Positions 56,195 through 64,000 of a stretch of DNA of 64,000 bases are shown piece after piece. A program made the translations under genes and the position numbers. Position 1 is the first letter of the stretch. Each line of letters opens with the position of its first letter. The stretch comes from Pycnopodia helianthoides (lineage: Eukaryota; Echinodermata; Asteroidea; Forcipulatida; Asteriidae): assembly GCA_032158295.1 (NCBI GenBank), contig CM063257.1, positions 12,851,303 through 12,915,302 of the forward strand, read 5' to 3'. The notes under the pieces are model-generated. The model had not been told where the DNA came from. It ran no database searches and was given only the letters and a program-made list of their open reading frames with translations.

Positions 56195-57215
56195 AAGAAA
56201 AAGACTTAGACTTAGAGCAGCTGTACTACCGCAATGAACAGTCCGTCGTAGTCCCGCCGCGTGTGTAGCGCAGGCAACACGTAACGTGACAATAGTTATG
56301 GGATAATAGCTAGTGGTACGGACTTTTAAAACCCTCGTAAAACAAAACGTAATTAATGGTCTGGCTCCCTACCCCCCTACAAGCTTCCAAGCGCAACACT
56401 ATTTAGACTTGATTTCAAGTCTGAGATAACGGTTATTGCTCTGCATCAGCCACAAAAAACGCCCCACAGACTCTCTATCAAACGCTTTAACTCGCAGTCT
56501 CAGACTTGACCCTCGTGTGTGTACTGGATATTCATTTATTAATAGCTGAAATTTACATAACAACACTGATACCAGAAAGATGACCAATCAGGAGGCCACA
56601 AAACCCATGTTGGCCTCGTCTATTGCAGGTAAGCAGGCCCATAACCGGGGGGTAGGGGGGCGCCCCCCCCCCCCCAAATGAAAAAAAAATAAATAATAAT
56701 ATATATAAATAAATAAATAAATAAATAATAAATACATAATAAATACATAAATAATCCTGGTTACGGGCCTGGCATACCTGATTCTTACTAGACATTAATC
56801 TATGGTCTGAATGGAATCGTCGAGTGATTTTTCTCCAACGTTTTTTTTTTGGGGGGGGGGAAAGTAAAATCTAGAATCGATTTGAATGTATGTTGTTTAT
56901 TTTAAACTCAATTTGAATTACTGAGCAGAGGCAGTTTAGTTACATTGTGCATCAATGTTGTAATACTGTACTTTATCTCCCGTGGAATAACGTTTGAATT
57001 TGAATATATATTTTATTGAAGGCTTCTGCAATTCTGATCAAGATTCCGAGGTCTGCGATCGTAGGCTAATGACGGAGGTTTATCCACAAGAGGGCGCTAT
57101 TTCAGGCAATAATTTATTGGCTATCGGGTAGACTAACAGCCACGATCGCAGACTTGGAACCAAGTCTAACGGCTAGTCGGTTCATGCCCCCGGGATTGCC
57201 TACGAGACACTGCAC
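56195..57215 (-). mobile_element. Rearranged relative of the 990-bp TTAA element
   Basis: In reverse orientation it shares ACGTAACGTGACAATAGTTA, CTAGCTATTATCCCAT-like, ACCCTCGTAAAACAAAACGT and ATGGTCTGGCTCCCTACC with 30300-30420, and GAGACACTGCACCGGCTGT with about 30237-30256. Unrelated sequence, including an AAAT-rich tract at 56680-56755, lies between. Confidence 0.55.
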
Positions 57216-57239
57216 CGGCTGTACGGGGTATGCTCCTAG

Positions 57240-57660
57240 GCTTACAATGTCCAATGTTACTTCTAACTGAAGTTACGGTCCGGATACCATTTACACAGCA
57301 ACTCACCAGTATGACCTTAACCCACAAAACAATGCCACCATTCCCTGAGCGCAACCCCCAACGTAAATTCCAGGTCCAAATACCACTTCTAACTGGATAT
57401 ACTGTTTGTAAACCATTTACCTAGCCTATTACTCACCACTGTGACCTTAACAGTTGACGTTTTCACCACAAAACAATGCCACCTTTCATTTCCCTGAGGG
57501 CAACCCCCAACGTAAGTTACAGGTCCAAATACCACTTCTGGATATACGGTTTGGAAACCATTTACCCATATAACTCACCACAGTGACCTTGACCCTTAAC
57601 CTTTCACCCTTAAAACAATCCTAACTTCCTTCCGCCAAAAAAGGTAAACACCCGACCAAA
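57240..57660 (+). repeat. Imperfect tandem repeat, about three units of 120-140 bp
   Basis: Recurring blocks are ACTCACCA(C/G)(T/A)(G/A)TGACCTTAAC, CACAAAACAATGCCACC, CCCTGAG(C/G)GCAACCCCCAAC and AGGTCCAAATACCACTTCT. The third unit is the most eroded. Confidence 0.75.
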
Positions 57661-59085
57661 CTTACAAAGCCAAATTTCACTTTTAACTTAAAGGATCTCT
57701 GTACTTCTGGTTTTGGGCCATTGCATGAATTCCTATTCACTGTGAATGAAGCTGTATATAATACAATTAACTTGTAGAAGTTTCAGCCTCAAAAGTTGTC
57801 AGGTTTTTTAGAAAAAAAGTGAAAATTACAGAGCCCTTTTTTCATGAAAGTCGTGTTTGTCCGTTGTAGATTACAGTTATTGACATAGCGCCCCCTTGCG
57901 GCAAGAGACACATGATTCGGGAATCGGCGATTCTGACTTGGTGTTTGAATTCAAAAGTTGACAGCGCCGGTCTAAAAATAGAGATCGACTTCGCGGTCAT
58001 AAGGTCGCTTGCCAACGATAACGCTGACATGTGTTGTTGCATAATGTACAGTACATGTATTGCGGCAAGATGTTTATGTTTGCGGTTAGCGTTCGAGTAT
58101 TGCTTCCGTGTATTAGAACTATACACGGCCGGTCAGCGCGGAACAATGTACTGCGTGCAAGCTTTTTATGCTCGCGGTTTGAGTTTGCCATGCATTGAGT
58201 ATTGCTGCTGTGTTGCTACATACATAAACAATTCATTTCGGGAAAATTGAACATTGTAACGAAAAACAAACATCACACAACGAAGCAATAATGTTTCATT
58301 GTACCTAGGAAAACTATGACACGATTTTCTGTGCTAAAAATAAAGAAATATGAGACCAAAAACATTACGGATTTTGTGCAGAAATAAGGGTCTCCGTAAA
58401 AGTCATGTTTATAATAGTTAACAAAATTGGGCCGGAAAATGTTTTTTATTGAGTGTTAGATACACTAATCATCTAGTATTTTACTATAACTATTCATTTT
58501 TCCTAAGGAAACTCGAAACAGTCAAGAACACTAACAGAATAATCGTCAGCGTAACCGTTCAGAATATAAATGTCCGGCATGACTCGCTTGCAAAATGAGA
58601 GCCCAAACGTGATTGGTCAGACTGTGCACCAAACTAATATAACCAATCAGCTGCTGCGTAAGAAAACGCTAGGCAAGTTGATTGTGTGCGGCTCCCTATT
58701 TACTACGTCATTCTGAAAGCTGTGTTTTTTTAAACATTGAGGTATCCGACTATTCAGGGAGAAGACTCTAGCGCCAGCAGTGCATGGTTTCGTTGTTATT
58801 AAAAAAAAAAACTTGTACTCCAGTCATAAACTGGGAAAACCAATATTGTTTTCCTTTTGGGTCTAACAAACTTTACACTTTGGCAAACGTTTGCCTTTTC
58901 AAATGTATGTTTTGTGCATTTTGTCATGTAGACCTAATGCTTGCTAAACCCATTAAAATAAACCAACAAATAACCATTTTTAGTCATGCATCAGAAGTTA
59001 AAAAAATCTCCATGGTTTATACTCTTATTTCAGATGCACTATTTTCTTGTAATACATCAACCATCACGAGCCCAATCCCACATAT

Positions 59086-59116
<31 letters not shown>

Positions 59117-60489
59117 TTTGCACCTCTTGTGAAGGGTCAGTAATCAATTTAATAATTATTTACCACCAAAATGAAAAAATGTCACATTTTTTCTGTTTTA
59201 TGGAAACATTTGTTTGATTTCAGTTTCTTCTTTCAGCTGCATGAATGTCTCACACAGTTACCAACATTTTAATTTACACACACGTATAAAATATATAAAA
59301 CATAAAAATAAGTATATATAAATGATTCACACACAAAGTATTGAGGAGGTATAACTGGTAAAAGTAAATACAGTTGAAGTTGAAATACATTCCACTTAAT
59401 ACTTATTTTCTTGCTTATCTTTATAGTATCACAACCCATTTGTAATACAACTTTTGGCACACTTTGGCATGTTGAGTACTGCATAAAATAAGTTAAATAT
59501 TAATAATGAAAACCCTGTAAAGAAATAAACATTGCTTTTTACCTTCAAGTTATTATACAGAATCGGTAAGGATAAAAAAATGTTGTTTTATTTCAGTTTT
59601 GACAATGAAGTTCATACTAGAGCCATTTTTTCCTGTGAAATACTTCCCTCTAAAATTAAGTCATGTTCGAGAAACTGTATCTGAAAACCGGAATGTTCAA
59701 AAAGCTTGAAGTAATGAATCTAGACTTGGAGTATTCTTCTTGTTGAATGCAAGTTTAGTTCATATTAACTTAATAAACACAACAAAGGGTTTTGAATCAC
59801 ATCCTTTCAATCAAACTGCAAAGTCATCTGGATCTACGTACGGGTATATACTTTAATTGATGGACACTTGGTAATGTATGTACGTCCTATTAAAAATAAC
59901 AAAAAGATCAATGAATTAATGAACACAAAAACTAACTTTCCACAAGGCACTATTCTAACCAGTATAACACCACCATATTCTAAACAACTGTAAATATGAA
60001 GAGTGCATGGCTGAACATGTAGGCAAGTTTTTAGTTTGCACCATAAACTTACACATCGGAATATTCTTAAATGTCCCCTTGAACATTTTCAGGTGCAGCT
60101 CCATGAGTTGTTGATGTAATCGGTAGAGCTCTCAAAAAGGGGCAGAGGTACTGATGATTGGACAGCAGATCTATAGTTAAAAATAATTGTGTTTATGTTA
60201 AATTTAATCAAGTATGCCTTATGAAAAAATATATCAATAGCAACCAATAAAAATACAAGAGCACATGAAAACTGAAAAGTACAAAGTCTTTGCAGCATTA
60301 TGTAAGTGTAATCTTAATCTGAAAGAAGTCGAATGGTACACAATATAGATATCAAAATTAAACAGGCCTAAAAACGTAAGTCAAGATTTCTGGCCAACCC
60401 AACCGCATTCTACAGACTGGTCTTATTGGTACTAATTTATTAATAATAAAGATTCATATATCATTATTAAGAAAACTCACTTCTGTGTG
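57661..60489. other. Intergenic; no supported exon
   Basis: TTAAAGGATCTCTGTACTTC at 57689 is a lone terminus related to the end at 61239. CCAAT boxes near 58612 and 58641 precede CTCTAGCGCCAGCAGTGC at 58768, so a promoter is possible but no clear first exon follows. The 112-codon frame at 57912-58250 shows no known domain. The minus-strand ATG at 60298 starts a signal-peptide-like run, unsupported otherwise. Confidence 0.35.
59083..59119. repeat. (TTTA)n microsatellite
   Basis: About nine TTTA units. Confidence 0.95.
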
Positions 60490-60729
60490 GGTAAATCTAG
60501 GAGCTATCTCGCCAGGTCAACGTTCGAAATACTCAGTTTCATGGCCTTGCTTCTCCAACGCTGTACCACCGACGACACGGGAAGTTTCATGCTGGAAGTA
60601 ACAACTTTTTTGAATTTTCAATTTTCACCTGGCGTTTCATGTACTCTTCTACCTTTTCCGGGCACTTTATGTCAACTTTGGCCTACCTCAGCACTCTTCC
60701 TCAGTTCATTGACAGCCTTTGAATCCATT
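60490..60729 (-). pseudogene. Possible broken coding fragment, unknown family
   Basis: Minus strand. ATG at 60729 in good context (AAAATGG) opens M-D-S-K-A-V-N-E-L-R-K-S-A-E. Further on, in other frames, come C-P-E-K-V-E-E-Y-M-K-R-Q and MKLPVSSVVQRWRSKAMKLS. The pieces read like one protein interrupted by two shifts and a TAG, or like small exons: a GAG|GTAGGC donor follows the first piece. I recognise no family. Confidence 0.28.
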
Positions 60730-61014
60730 TTAGAATTAGTAACTTGACATTTGAGTCTCTAACATCGATAAAAACCGTGGTATAACCATGGTATGACTTG
60801 CGAAGATTGCAAAGATTGTGTGAGTCGACGTGAGTCGAGTGTACACTACGGACGTCCACCACTCGAAATAACCTCGCACTCACGTAATCTGTGCTCACTA
60901 TACACGACCAACACAAAAATAGATATTCTCCTAGTTAACTGGGTACGAGGAAACATGACACGACCCATTTGCGAATCTTTCCAACTTAAAAGGTTAAACT
61001 ATTATCGGCGATGT

Positions 61015-61239
61015 GAGGGCGGCATTCAACGAAAAAAAGAAAGAAAGGATTTTCGTCTTCCTGACGACGAAAACTCTTTTCGTGATTTTGTTTTACTCAT
61101 TTCTCAAAAAGTACAGCACCTCAGCCAGTAATATTTCAAGGGTAGCTTTCTACCATCATTATCTTTAAACCGTGTAAGTTTAATGTAGATCTGTGAGCTT
61201 TTTTGTGTTGTGTTTTACCAGAAGTACAGAGACCCTTTA
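61015..61239 (-). mobile_element. Partial MITE related to the 46650 family
   Basis: On the minus strand it starts TTAAAGGGTCTCTGTACTTC, then has ATCTACATTAAACTTACACG and CTACCCTTGAAATATTACTG, parallel to the interior of 46650-47047. The other end is not identified. Confidence 0.65.
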
Positions 61240-62340
61240 AGTTATGGTCCGGAACACGAAAGCCGGACGGACGGACGAACGTTGTATTAGCAATAACAAT
61301 ACCCCCTTAATAGCTATGGGCTAATGGGTAAAAAGCGGACTAAAAAAAAGATCCGCATTTTGGATCGTCTGTTGAAATGATGACATTTCCACCAATTGGT
61401 AACCCCTGAAAATATGACTTTAATGAAGCTATTAAGTACAGCGCTTGTAAAGTCGAGATCAAATTATTATTATTTTTTTCCCCCACCACTTTTACACAAA
61501 AGAGAGTCTGAATTCAGAGCACAATATCGAATTTTTCATCCCTCTTCAATATACATTCTTTCCAATATCTTAAAAGGGCTTAATATTTTCCCATTATCAG
61601 CAATTTGCTGTGACCTTATTTTTCATGTCTGACTGAGAAGTGCTCGATATTTTATCAAGAAAAATAGCTAGATGCACTTTGTTTCTTATGTCTTTTACCA
61701 AACCATGCATGTTAGCAAGCGTTTGATGAGCTTTATACCACGTATAAGTGTAATTATTAATACCCATTTCACTACACTGTACAAGGTCAAACTTTGATGG
61801 TTCTTGTAGGCATTCGTAAGTGGACTTGAGGACAAAATATTTGAAAATTACATTACAGAACAAATTGATCCGCCAAGCTTGTAATGGGTTGGATACAATT
61901 GTTGTATAGATCTACAAGATTATTCCTCATTGCTATTAGCCTTGCTCCGAAAAAGACGCCGTAAAACCCACCAAAACTTATACATGTACTGTACTTATAC
62001 ATGTCCGTATTACTACTGTGCGCAGGTCATCCGCACTCGTATTACTGTCCGCATGCGGAGGCCGTCAGGCCGACAGCCTTGTACCGTTTGATTTAATGTG
62101 TTTCTTTATATTTCGTCCACTTTTGGACGAAAATGGGTGGGGGGGAGGCTCTCGGATATGCTGGTGGGGAGATCATGAATATTAAATTTTTTTCGTCAGA
62201 CCTATTACAGAAAACGCCGGATGGGAAGCACATGAATGATTCATTTTTGACGTCCAACCACGAGCTTCCCTCGTTATGACCTTTGCTCCTACCTTATCAT
62301 GCTTGCATACGCGTTCAAGATTCAAATGCAAGTGTTTACC
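61240..62340. other. Intergenic, nothing recognised
   Basis: Short CGGACGGACGGACG run at about 61264; no exon or repeat pair supported. Confidence 0.35.
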
Positions 62341-62376
62341 ATGGCGGATGAGACTGCTGGGACGAGTCCATTTTAT
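62341..62376 (+). CDS. Possible first coding exon (weak)
   Basis: ATG in an ideal context (TTTACCATGGCGG) encodes M-A-D-E-T-A-G-T-S-P-F-Y and meets a donor TTTTAT|GTGAGG in phase 0. A phase-0 acceptor GTCAACAG at 62577 could follow, opening A-K-N-I-A-I-V-H-G-M-Q-L. Start context and donor are the only support. Confidence 0.25.
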
Positions 62377-62805
62377 GTGAGGGTGGTGATATCTTCAAAT
62401 GTAATTAACACTCAATCTTTACACTAAAGAACATTCGTAAATTCGATTTTGTTTGCGTTGATAACTGCTTCAGTAATTGTAATAATTTAAACAAAATGAT
62501 ATATTCGGTGTAAACGACATTATAGGTGTGTACAATACCTCAGAATCATTACAGCAAATGTTCTTATTCGTCAACAGGCGAAAAACATTGCGATCGTGCA
62601 CGGAATGCAATTGAGTCAGCCAGAAACCATTTTCTCAATGAAAAATGAAAGAATAGTAAACATGACTTCCGCTATCGACCAATGGGGTGTTGTCTTTCGC
62701 GCACATTATAGTAATGACCTCATGGCTTCAACACCGAACCCTCAAGGCGTTGATTCAGTTAGTACACGCATACACACACAGGGCAGGCGCATACACGCAT
62801 GAAGT

Positions 62806-62807
<2 letters not shown>

Positions 62808-62846
<39 letters not shown>
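62808..62846. repeat. (CA)n microsatellite
   Basis: About 19 CA units, with further CACACG runs near 62765 and 62995-63010. Confidence 0.95.
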
Positions 62847-62849
<3 letters not shown>

Positions 62850-64000
62850 GTGTAATGACCTCCAATCGTGAACCCTCCTTTGTTCAACTCTTTGTCCCGA
62901 CAAACGTGGACCCCATTGTTTTCCTTGTGATAGCAAACGTGGACCTATTGTCCCTTTTGTTGTAAGTCCACGGTTTGAATGTCACTACAAACTCACACAC
63001 ACACGCACACGCGGCGCAAAGAATATCATAGTTTAGGCCTACATTGAAGTTTGGCAGCTAGCGCGGCGCAAATACAAAAATAACACTAGAAAACACATGA
63101 GCTGTATTTGAGCAAATACGGGTATTCCTGCCCAGCGGGGGTGGGGGGGGGGGTGGGAAGGGGCGGTAAGGATAATTTTGCATGGGTTGGTGTTGCTTTC
63201 GGGGAAAGGAATATCTGTGGTATAAACCTAATTACTGCGGCAGGCATAGCGTGTAATAATATCAATATAGTAACACTTGTCATACATACAATGCAGTTTT
63301 AATGTTGGTCAAACAGTTTGTAAGTTTTGTAATGGCTTGTTCAACAAAACGAGGTACGTTGTCAATATATTTATATTTCATTGGACCGATTGCGCGAGCA
63401 ACGTTTACGTATCATCACGTGACTTATAGTGGGTACCACGTCACATCGGCGGATGGCAAAGACGTGGAAAGACTTATTGGAGTAATATTTTCCTGTATTT
63501 TTATTTTTAATTGTTATTTTTGCCGCGCTACCCGCATGAACTAGGTGTGCATGTGTAGATGCATTTGTGTACACGGCACTGTATAGCATGCGTGTGAGTG
63601 CGTGTTCGAGCTAGCTGTGCACAGTATTACGTGCACTCTCTACAACTGACGGTCTCCGTATGCGGACAGTCATACGAGTGCGGATGCCCTACGCACAGTA
63701 GTAGTACGGGTGTCGTGCTCTGTGTGAATCTCACATTACGCAACAGTGCACAGTGCACAGTTTACACCGTCATTGAGCAAGGCTAGCCAATACTTTGTGA
63801 CAGAGCGAGCACACTGACAGTCGGCTTTATTTTTTGTAAATAATAACACATATAGTAAGCCCTCTCTTTAAAGTTGTATGTTGTGAAATCGATTCAAAAC
63901 GCATTACTGTTCCATAAATTACCACTAGTACTACACATGTGTTTATTTAGAGGATGCACTACCTGCGTCTTACGACGATAGCAACCCGCTCTTTTGCTAG
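62850..64000. other. Intergenic to window end
   Basis: G tract at about 63137-63152; CpG-containing, GTGTGC-rich text from 63540 to 63780. No supported exon. Confidence 0.35.

Noticed and set aside
57912..58250. 112-codon plus-strand Cys-containing frame
   Set aside because: Underlying DNA has local repeats (GCGGCAAGA, GTTTGCGG) that produce open frames on both strands.

Overview
The window is metazoan nuclear DNA: about 38-40% GC, genes split by GT-AG introns, and half or more of the length made of SINEs, MITE-like inverted-repeat elements, minisatellites and simple repeats. The gene content (a BRCA1-type BRCT pair, tyrosine-recombinase and CXC-type proteins) and the repeat families (tRNA-derived SINEs, TTAA-flanked palindromic MITEs) suggest a marine deuterostome invertebrate, most likely an echinoderm and perhaps a sea star. 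That assignment is inference from remembered repeat and protein style, not a search.

Region 1 (1-13.8 kb) holds one long plus-strand gene model. Twenty exons can be read from 752 to 13841, the 5' end lying outside or unseen. All junction phases agree and the joined frame is open for 1,444 codons before a TAA. It encodes, in order, tandem BRCT domains closely resembling those of BRCA1; a 285-codon acidic exon of 9-residue Gly/Asp/Ser/His repeats; a 26-bp microexon; a 1.6-kb exon with two zinc fingers and a tyrosine-recombinase (Crypton/phage-integrase-like) domain; an array of seven near-identical 93-bp exons each carrying a basic, nuclear-localisation-like motif, flanked by three diverged exons; and a C-terminal Myb/SANT-like segment. 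If transcripts confirm it, this is a BRCA1-type phosphopeptide-binding module joined to a transposon-derived recombinase. The alternative is two neighbouring genes, because a stop lies just beyond the last BRCT exon if its intron is retained.

Region 2 (13.8-51.6 kb) is mainly intergenic and repeat-rich: TTAA-flanked palindromic MITEs, tRNA-derived SINEs, a degenerate LINE reverse transcriptase (minus strand, 22.8-24.0 kb), 46-bp and 76-bp minisatellites, a hAT-like element nested in a SINE with an 8-bp target duplication, a MITE nested in a minisatellite, and the first of two related 650-bp elements with 4-bp target duplications. Two weakly supported coding candidates lie at 29.4 kb (+) and 33.0-33.4 kb (-).

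Region 3 (51.6-64 kb) holds a minus-strand two-exon gene with a C-terminal cysteine-rich CXC (tesmin/TSO1-like) segment and a probable 1-bp frameshift, and the 3' end of a plus-strand single-EGF, single-transmembrane protein with a poly(A) signal at 54254. The second 650-bp element lies at 54.5-55.2 kb. The rest is repeats plus low-confidence fragments at 60.5 kb (-) and 62.3 kb (+).

All calls come from reading the sequence; no database search or expression evidence was available.
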